In this document: one piece after another, positions 43,284-52,948 of the stretch
How positions within the stretch are numbered: the stretch's first letter is position 1
Layout of the letters: the number at the start of each line of letters is the position of its first letter
Assembly: GCF_016937515.1 (NCBI RefSeq)
Contig: NZ_JAFHKM010000002.1
Span: 3,715,001-3,779,000, forward strand
DNA from: Cohnella algarum
GTDB taxonomy: Bacteria > Bacillota > Bacilli > Paenibacillales > Paenibacillaceae
Direction: 5' to 3'
DNA length: 64,000 nt
Notes under the pieces: model-generated
What the model was told of the DNA's origin: nothing
Database searches by the model: none
What the model saw: only the letters and a program-made list of their open reading frames with translations
Program-made: the position numbers and the translations under genes

Positions 43284-43320
43284 AAAAGGCCGTACCCTTT
43301 CCGGAAGGGTGCGGCCTTTT
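43284..43320. terminator. bidirectional terminator between ndh operon and hemQ
   Basis: AAAAGGCCGtACCCTTtCC / GGAAGGGTgCGGCCTTTT: a long stem with matching A and T flanks usable on both strands. Confidence 0.92.
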
Positions 43321-43353
43321 AAGCTGCGGATAATGCCGGTTTGCCGACGAGGA

Positions 43354-44100
43354 TCAGGCTTTCAGCAGATCCGCGAGCGATTCCCGGTCGAGCCGGTTGC
43401 CGACGTAAAACGCGCCGAACTCGCCGTAACGGGCGCTGACTTCGTCGAAGCGCATTTCGTAGACGAGCTTTTTGAATTGGAGGGCATCGTCCGCGAACAG
43501 CGTGACGCCCCATTCCCAATCGTCGAAGCCGACCGAGCCGCTGATGATCTGCTTGACCTTGCCCGCATAGCTGCGGCCGATCATCCCGTGGCTGCGCATC
43601 ATCGCCTTGCGGTCTTCCATCGGCAGCATGTACCAGTTGTCGTCCAGCAGGCGGCGTTTGTTCATCGGGTAAAAGCAAATATGGTTCGTCTTCGGCAGCG
43701 TCGGCTTCAGCCGCGCGGCGATTTCCGGCACCTGCATCGGATCGACGCCGGGCTGGCCCATGTAGTTGCTGAGCTCGACCACGCTCACGTAGGAATAGGA
43801 GGGCTTGAGAAAACGGCCGGCCGAGGAGCGGTTGAGGGCGTTCTCGACCGCGTTCAGTTCTTCGAGCGTCTCCCGCAAATGCATAAAGACGATATCCGCT
43901 TTTTGTCCTACGATCGCGTATAAAGCCAGGCTTCCTTCTTTCCGCTGTTCGACCGCTTCCCATTGCTCCACCATGCCGGCAAGCTCGTTCTTCGCTTGCT
44001 CCCGCTCCGCGGACGAAGCGGCGTTCCAGGCCGTCCAGTCGATCGTTCTAAAATCGTGCAATACGTACCAGCCTTCCAGCGTTTGGGCTGCTTCGCTCAT
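43354..44100 (-). CDS. hemQ: coproheme decarboxylase HemQ
   Basis: Last enzyme of the coproporphyrin-dependent haem pathway of Gram-positives; the chlorite-dismutase family. The 248 aa product has FYPMNKRR (the catalytic Tyr loop), [20 protein letters not shown] (with the proximal His) and [22 protein letters not shown] 44100 is preceded by GGGGAGAATGG. It is divergent from yuiB. It provides haem b for ctaB/ctaA-made haem A. Confidence 0.96.
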   Translation of the reverse strand: MSEAAQTLEGWYVLHDFRTIDWTAWNAASSAEREQAKNELAGMVEQWEAVEQRKEGSLALYAIVGQKADIVFMHLRETLEELNAVENALNRSSAGRFLKPSYSYVSVVELSNYMGQPGVDPMQVPEIAARLKPTLPKTNHICFYPMNKRRLLDDNWYMLPMEDRKAMMRSHGMIGRSYAGKVKQIISGSVGFDDWEWGVTLFADDALQFKKLVYEMRFDEVSARYGEFGAFYVGNRLDRESLADLLKA

Positions 44101-44338
44101 GAAACCATTCTCCCCTGTCGTGATTAGCTTGTCTGCTTCCTTCTATTTATTAATTGTAGCGGAACGAGGGAGGCGGGGCAAACGAAAGGTAAAGCAAATC
44201 GTTGACAAAGCGATGACAATGAAGTGAACGCGGGCCTGACGGGAAGATGAGCGTCCGAATAAAAGCGGTTTCGATTGACTGTCCCGAGACCGATCTTGTA
44301 AACTGAGTAGTGATACCATCTCGGGGGGATTTTTCGTC

Positions 44339-44623
44339 ATGCGGGAGATTTTGCAGGAAATCGTCGGGACCGTGCTGTTTTTCGTGCTGTTTTTCGGGAT
44401 CGGCTTTATTTTGAATATGCTGATTAAAACGACGTGGCTGCCGACCTGGCTGTATGTCATTATCGTGCTCCCGCTCGGCGTCTGGTATTTTTGGAAGCCC
44501 GACTTGAGCCTGCTGGCGTTTCTCGGCGTCTTCCTCTGGCCGTTCCTCGCCGGCATCGGAGGCGCGCTGACGAGCGGTTGGGCGATTCGCTCGCTCCGCA
44601 AAAACGGCTACAAGATGTTTTAG
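44339..44623 (+). CDS. yuiB: YuiB family membrane protein
   Basis: A 94-residue protein with three hydrophobic segments. FFVLFFGIGFILNMLIKTTW and GALTSGWAIRSLRKNGYKMF match B. subtilis YuiB (FGIGFLLNMLLR; SGWAIKTLRKKGYQMF). GGGGGGAT precedes ATG 44339. In B. subtilis yuiB sits near yumB/yumC, consistent with the cluster here. Function unknown. Confidence 0.88.
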   Translation: MREILQEIVGTVLFFVLFFGIGFILNMLIKTTWLPTWLYVIIVLPLGVWYFWKPDLSLLAFLGVFLWPFLAGIGGALTSGWAIRSLRKNGYKMF

Positions 44624-44648
44624 GCAGAACGGATCGGAGCGGTGCGGA

Positions 44649-45062
44649 ATGGCAAATAAGGAATGGCTGCGGGTGGCGAAATACGGCCTTGTGGGCGTTG
44701 CGAACACGGGCGTGGATTTCGCCGTTTTTGCGGCTTTGGTATACGGATTCGGCGTCATGTCGGGAGTCGCGCAAATCGTTTCGTACGGCTGCGGCGTCGT
44801 CAACAGCTTCTGGCTGAACCGGCGCTGGACGTTTCGCGTTCAGGAGCGGGCGAATGCGGGGGAATGGGTTCGTTTCATGATCGTTAACGCGCTTTCGTTC
44901 GCCTGCGCCACCGGCGTGCTGCTCGGGCTGGAGCACGGGCTCGGCTTCGCGGCGTGGGCGGCCAAGCTGGTGTCGGTCGGGGCATCGCTCGCGGTCAATT
45001 ACACCGGCACGAAGCTTTGGGTGTTTCGCGACGCGCAGCCGGCGCGGGACGTTCGGCGATAA
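44649..45062 (+). CDS. GtrA family membrane protein
   Basis: A 137-residue four-helix protein of the GtrA family, which is thought to flip or present polyprenol-linked sugars for cell-surface glycan modification. LRVAKYGLVGVANTGVDFAV, SYGCGVVNSFWLNRRWTFR and VNYTGTKLWVFRD are the family hallmarks. It lies 25 bases after yuiB in the same direction. No glycosyltransferase is adjacent, so the glycan partner is unknown. Confidence 0.92.
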   Translation: MANKEWLRVAKYGLVGVANTGVDFAVFAALVYGFGVMSGVAQIVSYGCGVVNSFWLNRRWTFRVQERANAGEWVRFMIVNALSFACATGVLLGLEHGLGFAAWAAKLVSVGASLAVNYTGTKLWVFRDAQPARDVRR

Positions 45063-45117
45063 GCCGTTCCGGCAGCTTCGCAAGCCGCTCCGGCCGATGC
45101 CGGCAAGCATGCAATCG

Positions 45118-45152
45118 GACTTCCGCAGGCGTCTTGCGGGGGTCTCTTTTTT
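45118..45152 (+). terminator. terminator after gtrA
   Basis: GACttCCGCA / TGCGGggGTC stem followed by TCT6. Confidence 0.75.
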
Positions 45153-45230
45153 GTCGGTCAGCGCCGCCTATGTTTATGCTACAATAGACTAACCTATAAA
45201 TATTATGCGAAAAGAGTGGTCGGGCTCGCC

Positions 45231-46745
45231 ATGCGCGTATCGAACCGGTTGGAATTTACGGAACATCATCGCTTTGTCGTCTATCGGGATTTCGCGCTGA
45301 GCGGGCTCGACCGAAAGATGCTGGTACAGCTGTATCAGCCGATGGTCGGCGCGTTTGCCGCAAGCTTTTATCAATTATTATATCAACATTTGGCCGGGGA
45401 CCGGGTCGGCTACTCCGCGCTGGAAGCGCAGCGCAAGCTATTTCTCGGGTTGGACTTGGAGATGAGCCCGGACGGCAGGCAAACGCTGATCGAACAAGCC
45501 TCCAGGCTGGAGGCCGTCGGATTGATGCAAGTGTTTCGCCGGCACGATCCCGTCCAGGACGAAACGATTTACGAATACGCGCTGCAGCGGCCGCTCGGCG
45601 CGGCGGAGTTTTTCGCGACCGTTCACCTCGCTTTGCTGCTCCGCGACAAAATCGGGAAGATGGCGTTCGACGAGCTGCGCGAATCGCTGGCGCCGGCCAA
45701 GCCCTCCGGGCTGAGCCGATTTTTGAACCGGGAGGAGGCGACCGTCCCGTTTTACGAGATTTTTCGCCTGAGCGCCGGGTCGGCCGATTCCGGGTTCGAG
45801 GAAGCGGTCGCGGAGAGCGCCGCCGGAACCGAGCGAAATCGCGCCGTGCGGCCTCCGGAGCGGATCCGCCACGCCGACATGCTGCTCCGGTTTCCGCGCA
45901 GCTCGCCGAACCGCCGCTTCGTCGAACGGCTGTACAGAGCTCCGGAAACGATGGACCAATTGAACTATTTGGCTTACAAATACGATTTGGAAGTGCCGGA
46001 AATTTGCCGCTTGCTGAACGAGGACGGGGTTTTCTTCGAGGACGGCACGCTGCGCTGGGAGGAGCTTCAGGCGAAGGCGAATCTGATGTACCGGCAAGAC
46101 CGGAAGCGGGAAGAGGAACGCGAACGCCTCCTGGCCCGGACGGGCACGGCCGAGGCGGAAACGCCGGGTTACGCGCCCGAAACCGGCGATTTCGACCGCG
46201 GGGCTTCCGGCGTTCCGCCGTTCGCGATCCCGGACCGCTTCGGCATGAAAACGTCCGTCGAAACGTACAATCGGATGCTGCGCAACGAGCCCTACACCCG
46301 GATGCTGCAGCGCTATTTTCCGGGGGCCGTGCCGGACGCGTTCGTGCGCATTTTCGAAAGGGTCGACCTGAATTACAAGCTGCCCGAACCGGTCATCAAC
46401 GTTCTCATCCATTATGTGTTCGGCATGAACCATACGCAGCGATTGACGAAAAATTTCATCGACTCGATCGCCTCCAACATGCTCGCCAAAGGCATCGACA
46501 CGTTCGAAAAAGCGGCGGTTTACGTGCGCGAGCAGGAAAAGCTGAACGAGACGCTGGAGCGGAGAAGACGGGGCGAAGACGATGCGTCCAAGGGCTCGGC
46601 CGCGGGCGGCGGCCGCGGGCGAACCGGCCCGCGCCGCAAGCCGGCGATGACGGTGGTGGAGGACCGCGGACCGAAGGAGGAGATTCCTCCCGAGGAAGTC
46701 GAGAAAATGCGCGAGCTAGTGCGCAAATTGAAGGATAAAGGCTGA
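45231..46745 (+). CDS. dnaB: replication initiation protein DnaB (helicase loading)
   Basis: Bacilli-type DnaB, which with DnaD and DnaI loads the replicative helicase at the origin and during restart. The 504 aa product starts with a DDBH1 winged-helix region (FALSGLDRKMLVQLYQPMVG, like B. subtilis DIDRQIITQLYQPLIG) and has the C-terminal DnaB_2 domain (NYKLPEPVINVLIHYVFG). A charged linker follows, ending VEKMRELVRKLKDKG. ATG 45231 is preferred over GTG 45216. dnaI follows 19 bases later. Confidence 0.95.
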   Translation: MRVSNRLEFTEHHRFVVYRDFALSGLDRKMLVQLYQPMVGAFAASFYQLLYQHLAGDRVGYSALEAQRKLFLGLDLEMSPDGRQTLIEQASRLEAVGLMQVFRRHDPVQDETIYEYALQRPLGAAEFFATVHLALLLRDKIGKMAFDELRESLAPAKPSGLSRFLNREEATVPFYEIFRLSAGSADSGFEEAVAESAAGTERNRAVRPPERIRHADMLLRFPRSSPNRRFVERLYRAPETMDQLNYLAYKYDLEVPEICRLLNEDGVFFEDGTLRWEELQAKANLMYRQDRKREEERERLLARTGTAEAETPGYAPETGDFDRGASGVPPFAIPDRFGMKTSVETYNRMLRNEPYTRMLQRYFPGAVPDAFVRIFERVDLNYKLPEPVINVLIHYVFGMNHTQRLTKNFIDSIASNMLAKGIDTFEKAAVYVREQEKLNETLERRRRGEDDASKGSAAGGGRGRTGPRRKPAMTVVEDRGPKEEIPPEEVEKMRELVRKLKDKG

Positions 46746-46764
46746 CGGAAGGGAGGAGAGAGCC

Positions 46765-47709
46765 ATGGAGTCGCTGGGAGACGTCATCCGCGGTTGGAGA
46801 AAAGCGTCGGAGCTGCAAAACGTCGAGCAGTTGGCCGAACGCGTGCTGAGGGACCCGCTCGTGATGAAGCTTCGTTCCCGCTATCCCGGGCTGGACGAGC
46901 GGACGCTCAGAATCAATATGAACCGGCTGCATCAATGCGCGGCCGAATACCGCAATTGCAAGGAATGCCCGGGGCTTGAGCGTTGTCCGAACGATATGCA
47001 GGGGCACTATACCCGCATCACGTGCGACCAGGTGAACGGCCGCTGGCAGCTGTACGACCACAAAGCCGCCTGCCCGAAATGGACCGCGTACGAGCAGCAG
47101 GAGCAGCTTCGGCGCCGGATTACGAGCTTAAACGCCAACATCGATTTCGACGCCGATTACGACCTGGAGGAAATGTTCGACCTCGATCCCGAACGGATCA
47201 ATGCCGTTCATCAGATGCTCGCCTACATCGACCGGACGCAGGAGCAAGGCTTGCAGAAAAAAGGGCTGTTCCTGATGGGAAGCTTCGGCACGGGCAAGAC
47301 GTACATGGCCGCCTTTTTGCTTCATAAGCTGGCCAAAGCGGGGTACTCGGGCGTGATCGTCTACATGCCGGAGTTCGTGGAAGACGCCAAGGCTCTCATG
47401 ATGGAGCCGCAAAAGCTGAAGGAAACGCTGACGCTGATGAAGGAAGCCGATCTGCTCGTCTTCGACGATATCGGCGCGGAAAATTTGAGCCCGTGGGTGC
47501 GCGATCATGTGCTCGGGGCCATCCTGAACGCGCGCATGAACCGCAAGCCGACCTTTTACACGTCGAACCACGACTTCGACTCGCTGGAACGGCATTTCAG
47601 CTTCACGCACAAGGAAGGCGAGGAAATGCATAAAGGCCAACGGCTGATGGACCGGATCCGTCCCTTCGTCGAAGTCGTTCACGTCCGCGGGCGGAACCAT
47701 CGCGGGTAA
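46765..47709 (+). CDS. dnaI: primosomal helicase loader DnaI
   Basis: AAA+ ATPase that loads the replicative helicase DnaC. The 314 aa product has an N-terminal zinc-binding region (CAAEYRNCKECPGLERCPND), Walker A at residues 172-179 (GSFGTGKT), Walker B LLVFDDIGAE and the C-terminal box DRIRPFVEVVHVRG. GGAGGAG precedes ATG 46765. It forms the usual dnaB-dnaI operon. Confidence 0.96.
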   Translation: MESLGDVIRGWRKASELQNVEQLAERVLRDPLVMKLRSRYPGLDERTLRINMNRLHQCAAEYRNCKECPGLERCPNDMQGHYTRITCDQVNGRWQLYDHKAACPKWTAYEQQEQLRRRITSLNANIDFDADYDLEEMFDLDPERINAVHQMLAYIDRTQEQGLQKKGLFLMGSFGTGKTYMAAFLLHKLAKAGYSGVIVYMPEFVEDAKALMMEPQKLKETLTLMKEADLLVFDDIGAENLSPWVRDHVLGAILNARMNRKPTFYTSNHDFDSLERHFSFTHKEGEEMHKGQRLMDRIRPFVEVVHVRGRNHRG

Positions 47710-47770
47710 GCGGGAAGCGTTCCGAACCGTCGGGGAAAATGGCAGCCAAACGACCGCAACTCCTCTTATC

Positions 47771-47800
47771 CCCCATCTCCTGGTTAACGGAGATGGGGGT
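47771..47800. repeat. 10-bp inverted repeat downstream of dnaI
   Basis: CCCCATCTCC-TGGTTAACGG... arms: CCCCATCTCC and GGAGATGGGG, with an 8-base TGGTTAAC loop. No T-run follows, so it may be an RNA stabiliser or weak terminator. Confidence 0.65.
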
Positions 47801-47928
47801 TCGCTATTTCGCCCCATGGCCCCTTTTCAAAATGTAACGGAAATCAGAGCCCTTATTTCCTCGTTTCTCCCCGTTTTCGCGCCGAATTTCCGCAAATCGC
47901 ATATTCCATTTCCGTTATATTCCCCAGA

Positions 47929-48225
47929 TCAGAAGCAGGAAAACGAATCGATTCGCCGCGTGTCGAAGCCGGAAAAAACCCAGGTCCAGCCGGTCCACCG
48001 GAAGCCCGAGACCGACGTGCTGCCGACGAAAATCGGGTAAAACCAAAATCCGGGACCGCTGGTCGGCCAAATGTAGGTGTTGCGAAACAGGCAGCCGGTA
48101 ATCGCGCCGGGATCGACGGCGAGCAGCGAGGCTTGCTGCTGGGGTCTCGGAGGCGCCGAAAGCGGCGGCGGCGCGGTCGGGGGCTGCTGGGTGCCTTGGG
48201 GTCCGAAAGGCGGCATGAAGGCCAT
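47929..48225 (-). CDS. small protein, probable spore-envelope, unknown
   Basis: A 98-residue protein. The first third is Pro/Gln-rich (MAFMPPFGPQGTQQPPTAPP). The second part is rich in aromatic residues, with CLFRNTYIWPTSGPGFWFYP and GFRWTGWTWVFSGFDTRRID, ending in FSCF. This aromatic pattern recurs in small proteins of spore-forming Bacilli, and I infer a coat or envelope role by analogy. AAGGAG lies 9 bases before ATG 48225. It follows the 48281 gene in the same direction by about 55 bases. Confidence 0.75.
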   Translation of the reverse strand: MAFMPPFGPQGTQQPPTAPPPLSAPPRPQQQASLLAVDPGAITGCLFRNTYIWPTSGPGFWFYPIFVGSTSVSGFRWTGWTWVFSGFDTRRIDSFSCF

Positions 48226-48280
48226 AAGTCATCGCTCCTTAAGAATCAAAGTAGAATGGCGAAGCTTTGTGCAACTCGGG

Positions 48281-48607
48281 TTAAAGCAAAGAAATCGCCA
48301 GCAGATTGAACAGAACGAGCGGCAGGATGAAATTGCCGTACGGGCCCGGACCGCCGAAAGGGCCGGGAAAGAAGGCGCGGTCCGTTCTTTCCGCGGACAG
48401 CCTCAAGTACAGAACGCCTTTGTCGCAATGCACGATGTGGCCTTCGAAGACGTCGCCGTCCATCGTTTCCACCATGACCGGCCGGTTCAGGTGGGGGGCG
48501 CACACCCGGTGCACGTGATCCTGAACGGATTTCAAATGCCGCGTCAGCTCGGGATCGGGCTTATAAATATATTTCTGCTCTGCGGGGAAGGCGTTCGCCA
48601 CGCTCAT
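48281..48607 (-). CDS. conserved hypothetical protein with beta-rich Sm-like segment
   Basis: A 108-residue protein starting MSVANAFPAEQKYIYKPD. The middle (PVMVETMDGDVFEGHIVHCD then KGVLYLRLS) is a beta-strand pattern reminiscent of the Sm fold, and the C-terminus is hydrophobic (GNFILPLVLFNLLAISLL), perhaps a membrane or packing tail. GGAGG lies 8 bases before ATG 48607. It is paired with the aromatic-rich small gene downstream. Similar segments occur in GerQ-like spore proteins, but I do not claim membership. Confidence 0.7.
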   Translation of the reverse strand: MSVANAFPAEQKYIYKPDPELTRHLKSVQDHVHRVCAPHLNRPVMVETMDGDVFEGHIVHCDKGVLYLRLSAERTDRAFFPGPFGGPGPYGNFILPLVLFNLLAISLL

Positions 48608-48766
48608 TTTCAAAACCTCCGTTAATCGTTGTGAACAGTCGGTTCATTCTATGCGAATGCCCAGTTCGGGGTGCGCGGTTGAAAATTTCGCCGGAGCGAG
48701 TCGGTTTTTGCCGCGAAATGGCTTTTTTTCATAAGCTAATTTGATAAATGATTTTAAATTTTGTTA

Positions 48767-48837
48767 TTGACAGTTTTCCAACCCGAATGCTATTATTTCA
48801 AGCAAATACCAAAACATACTAAACGGGTAGGAATTAA
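48767..48837 (+). promoter_or_regulatory. sbp promoter and possible CymR site
   Basis: TTGACA (48767-48772), 18-base spacer, TATTAT (48791-48796). Downstream, ATACTAAACGGGTAGGAATTAA (partly quoted: GGGTAGGAATTAA, 48825-48837) resembles the CymR operator of sulfur genes (TNGGAATTA). The promoter is solid; the operator is inference. Confidence 0.55.
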
Positions 48838-48856
48838 CGGAAAGGGAGAATGGTCA

Positions 48857-49993
48857 ATGAAAAGAAGGAACGGCTTCAAATCGGCAAGCTTGCTCGTCGT
48901 TTTCGCGCTTTTGATTTCCGCGTTATCCGCATGCGGCGGCGGCAGCAACAACAACGGAGGCGGCGCGGCCAGCCCTTCGGCATCCCCGTCGGCCAGTCCG
49001 GCCGAAAGCGCGTCCCCGAGCGGATCGGCTTCGCCGTCGGGCAGCGAAAAACCGGCCCCGATCGACGCCGAGCTGCTTAACGTATCCTACGATCCGACCC
49101 GCGAGCTGTACGAAGAATTCAACAAGAGCTTCGCGGACTATTGGAAGCAGGAGAACGGCGGGACGGTTACGATCAAGCAGTCGCACGGGGGCTCCGGCAA
49201 GCAAGCCCGTTCGGTCATCGACGGCCTGGAAGCGGACGTCGTAACGCTCGCGCTCGCCTACGATATCGACGAGGTGGCGGCGGCAGGGCTGCTCGATGCT
49301 GAGTGGCAGCAGCAATTCGAGCAAAACAGCACGCCGTACACGTCGACGATCGTCTTCCTCGTGCGCAAAGGCAATCCGAAGGGCATCCAGGATTGGGGCG
49401 ATCTCGTCAAGGAAGGGATTCAAGTCATCACCCCGAACCCGAAAACGTCGGGCGGCGCAAGATGGAACTATCTCGCGGCATGGGGCTACGCGACGCAGAC
49501 GCTCGGCTACGACGAAGCGCAAACGAAGGATTTTCTGAAAGCCTTGTTCCAGAACGTGCCGGTCCTCGACACGGGCGCTCGCGGCTCGACGACGACGTTC
49601 GTTGAAAAAGGCATCGGCGACGTACTGCTCGCATGGGAGAACGAAGCGTATTTGGCGCTCAAGGAGTTCGGCGACGATTTCGAAATCGTCACGCCTTCGA
49701 TAAGCATTTTGGCTGAACCCCCGGTCGCGATCGTCGATAAAACGGTAGACAAAAAAGGCACCCGCGAAGTCGCGGAAGCATATCTGAATTACCTGTACTC
49801 GGAGCAGGGCCAGGAAATCGCGGCGAAAAACTTTTACCGGCCGCGCCTTCAATCGGTCGCCGACAAATACAAGGATCAGTTCCCGGCTCTCAATCTGCTG
49901 ACGATCGACGAAGATTTCGGCGGCTGGGCGGAAGCGCAAAAAACGCACTTCGCCGACGGCGGCACGTTCGATCAGATTTATACGGCCGGGTGA
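48857..49993 (+). CDS. sbp: sulfate ABC transporter substrate-binding lipoprotein
   Basis: Extracytoplasmic sulfate (or thiosulfate) receptor. Signal peptide ends in lipobox LSAC; a Ser/Pro/Ala-rich linker follows ([20 protein letters not shown]). The binding domain contains [52 protein letters not shown] and FYRPRLQSV, all Sbp/CysP hallmarks. ATG 48857 follows AAAGGGAGAATGG. First gene of the sulfate operon sbp-cysT-cysW-yezD. Confidence 0.96.
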   Translation: MKRRNGFKSASLLVVFALLISALSACGGGSNNNGGGAASPSASPSASPAESASPSGSASPSGSEKPAPIDAELLNVSYDPTRELYEEFNKSFADYWKQENGGTVTIKQSHGGSGKQARSVIDGLEADVVTLALAYDIDEVAAAGLLDAEWQQQFEQNSTPYTSTIVFLVRKGNPKGIQDWGDLVKEGIQVITPNPKTSGGARWNYLAAWGYATQTLGYDEAQTKDFLKALFQNVPVLDTGARGSTTTFVEKGIGDVLLAWENEAYLALKEFGDDFEIVTPSISILAEPPVAIVDKTVDKKGTREVAEAYLNYLYSEQGQEIAAKNFYRPRLQSVADKYKDQFPALNLLTIDEDFGGWAEAQKTHFADGGTFDQIYTAG

Positions 49994-50033
49994 CGGAAAG
50001 CGAAGCAAACGCGAGAGGGGTTAACGCGAAGAC

Positions 50034-50873
50034 ATGACCGCATCGATTCGCAAGCCAAAAAGAGTGCTGCCGGGCTTTCGGCTCACGACGGGGATTACGA
50101 TCACGTATTTGAGCCTGATCGTCCTCATTCCGCTCGCAGCTTTGGTCGTGAAGTCGGCCGACCTGAGTCCGGCGCAGTGGTGGAGCACCATCACGCAGCC
50201 GCGGGTCGTCGCCTCCTATAAGCTTAGCTTGATGACCGCGTTTTTTGCCGGGATCGTCAATATGGTGTTCGGACTGCTGCTCGCCTGGGTGCTCGTCCGC
50301 TACAAGTTCCCCGGCAAGACTATCGTCGACGGCCTCATCGATTTGCCGTTTGCGCTGCCGACCGCGGTGGCCGGCATCGCGCTGACGACGATCTACGCGC
50401 CGAAGGGCTGGGTCGGATCGCTGCTCGAGCCGCTCGGCGTCAAAGTCGCGTATACGCCGATCGGCATTACGATCGCGCTCATTTTTATCGGCATCCCGTT
50501 CGTCGTCCGCACCGTCCAGCCGGTGCTGCAGGATCTCGACAAGGATACGGAGGAAGCGGCCGCCCTGCTCGGGGCCCACCGTTTCCGGACGTTCCGCAAG
50601 GTCATCTTTCCGGAGCTGGTGCCGCCGCTGCTCACGGGCTTTGCGATGGCTTTCGCCCGCGGGATCGGGGAATACGGCTCGGTCGTCTTCATCTCGGGAA
50701 ACATGCCGCTCAAGACGGAAATCGCGCCGCTGCTCATCGTCACGAAGCTGGAGCAGTTCGAATACGGCCAGGCGGCCGCCGTCGCCGTCGTCCTGCTGGT
50801 CATGTCGTTTCTTCTGCTGCTGTTGATCAACGTCCTGCAACGGTGGAGCAACCGCCGTTTGCGCTCGGCTTAG
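50034..50873 (+). CDS. cysT: sulfate ABC transporter permease CysT
   Basis: A 279-residue, six-helix permease. It has the [20 protein letters not shown] region, [20 protein letters not shown], and the EAA coupling loop [40 protein letters not shown] is typical of sulfate permeases. It lies 40 bases after sbp and 12 before cysW. Confidence 0.96.
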   Translation: MTASIRKPKRVLPGFRLTTGITITYLSLIVLIPLAALVVKSADLSPAQWWSTITQPRVVASYKLSLMTAFFAGIVNMVFGLLLAWVLVRYKFPGKTIVDGLIDLPFALPTAVAGIALTTIYAPKGWVGSLLEPLGVKVAYTPIGITIALIFIGIPFVVRTVQPVLQDLDKDTEEAAALLGAHRFRTFRKVIFPELVPPLLTGFAMAFARGIGEYGSVVFISGNMPLKTEIAPLLIVTKLEQFEYGQAAAVAVVLLVMSFLLLLLINVLQRWSNRRLRSA

Positions 50874-50885
50874 GGGGGATAACCG

Positions 50886-51761
50886 ATGGCGGGTATCGTC
50901 ACCAATCCTCTCGGCCGCAAAAAACGCGCGCCTTCGCCCAAGCATTTGACCGAGTCCGGCTTCGTCCGGTTCGCGCTGATCGGCATCGCGCTGCTCTTTC
51001 TCGGACTCATCGTCGTGCTGCCGATGATTTCGGTGCTGGCGGAAGCGTTCCGGAAAGGCTGGGGAGCCTATGTCGACGCCCTGGCCGACCCCGACGCGAT
51101 GGCTGCCTTAAGGCTCACGCTCGTGACCGCGCTGATTGCCGTGCCTCTCAATACGATTTTCGGCGTCGCCGCCGCCTGGGCCGTCACCAAATTCAAGTTT
51201 CGCGGCAAAAACCTGCTCGTCACGCTGATCGATTTGCCGTTTGCAGTCTCTCCCGTCATCAGCGGCTTGATTTACATCCTGCTGTTCGGCGCCCAAGGGT
51301 TTCTCGGCCCGTGGCTGCAGGAGCACGATATCAAAATCGTGTTCGCCACGCCGGGAATCGTCCTCGCGACGATGTTCGTCACGTTTCCGTTCGTCGCCCG
51401 CGAGCTTATTCCGCTGATGGAGGCCCAAGGCGCGCAGGACGAAGAAGCGGCGGTCAGTCTCGGCGCTCGGGGCTGGAGAGTGTTCCGCAAGGTCACGCTC
51501 CCGAACATCAAATGGGGGCTGCTGTACGGGATGATACTTTGCAACGCCCGGGCGATGGGGGAATTCGGGGCCGTTTCCGTCGTCTCCGGACATATCCGGG
51601 GCGAGACGAACACGCTGCCGCTGCACATCGAGATTTTGTACAACGAGTATCAGTTTTCCGCTTCGTTTGCCGTCTCGTCTTTGCTGATGCTGCTTGCGAT
51701 CGTGACGCTGATCGTCAAATCCGTGCTGGAAAACCGAATGAGCCGCGGTCACGAAGCTTAA
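50886..51761 (+). CDS. cysW: sulfate ABC transporter permease CysW
   Basis: A 291-residue permease partner of CysT. Features: [23 protein letters not shown] loop [20 protein letters not shown] and [23 protein letters not shown] 50886 follows AGGGGGGATAACCG. No cysA ATPase gene follows; yezD comes next, so the ATPase must be encoded elsewhere. Confidence 0.96.
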   Translation: MAGIVTNPLGRKKRAPSPKHLTESGFVRFALIGIALLFLGLIVVLPMISVLAEAFRKGWGAYVDALADPDAMAALRLTLVTALIAVPLNTIFGVAAAWAVTKFKFRGKNLLVTLIDLPFAVSPVISGLIYILLFGAQGFLGPWLQEHDIKIVFATPGIVLATMFVTFPFVARELIPLMEAQGAQDEEAAVSLGARGWRVFRKVTLPNIKWGLLYGMILCNARAMGEFGAVSVVSGHIRGETNTLPLHIEILYNEYQFSASFAVSSLLMLLAIVTLIVKSVLENRMSRGHEA

Positions 51762-51792
51762 GATTAAACGATCAAGGGGAGGAACTCGACAT

Positions 51793-51996
51793 ATGCCCAA
51801 ACCATTGGAACTGTCGGAAAGCTGGGTAAACCGGATTACGGACGCGGTATCCGGCCTTCAGTACGGCACCGTCCAGATCATCGTGCATGACGGCCGCATC
51901 GTGCAAATCGAACGAACCGAACGGCGCAGGTTCGACGAAGTGGCGGAGCGGCGCTCGGCGCGGGACGGGGCGCAAGGAGAAGCGGCGGGAAAATAA
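51793..51996 (+). CDS. yezD: YezD family protein (DUF2292)
   Basis: A 67-residue protein with the DUF2292 core: YGTVQIIVHDGRIVQIERTE, a small beta sheet. The N-terminus is helical and the C-terminus charged. YezD genes commonly travel with sulfate or cysteine metabolism genes, and this one closes the sbp-cysT-cysW operon. GGGGAGGAAC precedes ATG 51793. Molecular role unknown. Confidence 0.9.
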   Translation: MPKPLELSESWVNRITDAVSGLQYGTVQIIVHDGRIVQIERTERRRFDEVAERRSARDGAQGEAAGK

Positions 51997-52011
51997 ACGG
52001 GATCATGTTCG

Positions 52012-52052
52012 ACTTCCCTGGCAGCCTGGCTGTCAGGGAAGTTGTTTTATTT
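52012..52052 (+). terminator. terminator of the sulfate operon
   Basis: ACTTCCCTGgCAGC / GCTGtCAGGGAAGT stem with small loop and TTGTTTTATTTT tail. Confidence 0.9.
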
Positions 52053-52179
52053 TGGGCTCAAGTACGGAAAAAGAAGCGGATGAAACGATCCTTTTCTCGA
52101 CACGGTCCATCGTTGATCCTTCCGCACATATCCGATAAACTATCCATATATGTAAATTCTGCGCATTGGAGGACTCCGG

Positions 52180-52701
52180 ATGGCTTTCGAATATCATTCG
52201 ATCGACATGGAAGGGCGTTACGAAGTGTGGGACGGCGCGCAGGTCCTCCGGGAACCGAGTTCGCTCCCGCATGAATCGGTATTGGGACAGCTTCACCTGA
52301 TTCTGCAGCAATTCGTTAATCGTCACCGGACAGGCCGGGTGTTCCTCTCGAATGCGGCCGTATACGCCCACGGCGAAACGGGCGATTACGTGATGCCCGA
52401 TCTGACCTATGTTTCGAACGAGCGCAGACATCTGCTGCGGCCGAACGGCATTTTCGGAGCGCCCGATTTGATCATCGAGATCGTGTCTCCCGGCTTGCGG
52501 AACGCCACGCGGGACGCGGTCGACAAGTTCAGGCTTTACGAGCGGCACGGAGTTCGCGAATATTGGATGGTCGATTACATCGAGCGTCAAATCTATATGC
52601 ACGGGCTTGCGGACGGAAAGTACGAGCCGATCGGGCGGTCGGACGTGCTGCCCGGCATCGAGCTTCCGACGGAAACGATCTTTCGGGATATCGACTTCTG
52701 A
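52180..52701 (+). CDS. Uma2 family (DUF820) PD-(D/E)XK protein
   Basis: A 173-residue protein of the Uma2/DUF820 group with a restriction-endonuclease-like core. The likely active-site residues are D in VMPDLTYV, then DLIIEIVSPG (E-x-V motif) and the later K in DAVDKFRLYERHGVREYWMVD. GGAGG lies 8-9 bases before ATG 52180. It stands alone between two terminators. The biological role of Uma2 proteins is unclear. Confidence 0.92.
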   Translation: MAFEYHSIDMEGRYEVWDGAQVLREPSSLPHESVLGQLHLILQQFVNRHRTGRVFLSNAAVYAHGETGDYVMPDLTYVSNERRHLLRPNGIFGAPDLIIEIVSPGLRNATRDAVDKFRLYERHGVREYWMVDYIERQIYMHGLADGKYEPIGRSDVLPGIELPTETIFRDIDF

Positions 52702-52737
52702 CGGTCAGTCCGGCAATCGTTGCGACTCAAAAAGAAG

Positions 52738-52777
52738 AAGCCGCCCGGAAACCCTGTAAAGGTTCCGGACGGCTTTT
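52738..52777 (+). terminator. terminator of the Uma2 gene
   Basis: AAGCCGcCCGGAAaCC / GGTTCCGGaCGGCTT stem around a CTGTAAA loop, then T4. Confidence 0.85.
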
Positions 52778-52792
52778 CGGCGTTGGACCGTC

Positions 52793-52948
52793 TCAGTCGG
52801 TGATGATAAACTTGACGATGACCGCGATCGTGAACACGATGAACATAAAGCCGAACATGCCGCCGAACCCGTAAACGAGATCCTTCAAATCGTCGCGGGG
52901 CTCTTCGTTCACGTGCAGCCGTGGATCTTGTACGTTAGCGTTCTCCAT
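52793..52948 (-). CDS. YqzM-like small membrane protein
   Basis: A 51-residue protein with a charged N-terminus ([20 protein letters not shown]) and one C-terminal helix ([20 protein letters not shown]). The layout and the VIVKFI ending match YqzM of Bacilli (about 44 aa). GGAGG lies 7 bases before ATG 52948. It is divergent from uvrC. Function unknown. Confidence 0.78.
   Translation of the reverse strand: MENANVQDPRLHVNEEPRDDLKDLVYGFGGMFGFMFIVFTIAVIVKFIITD

Noticed and set aside
47771..47800. Rho-independent terminator after dnaI
   Set aside because: The inverted repeat is good but lacks a following T-run, so it is listed only as a repeat.
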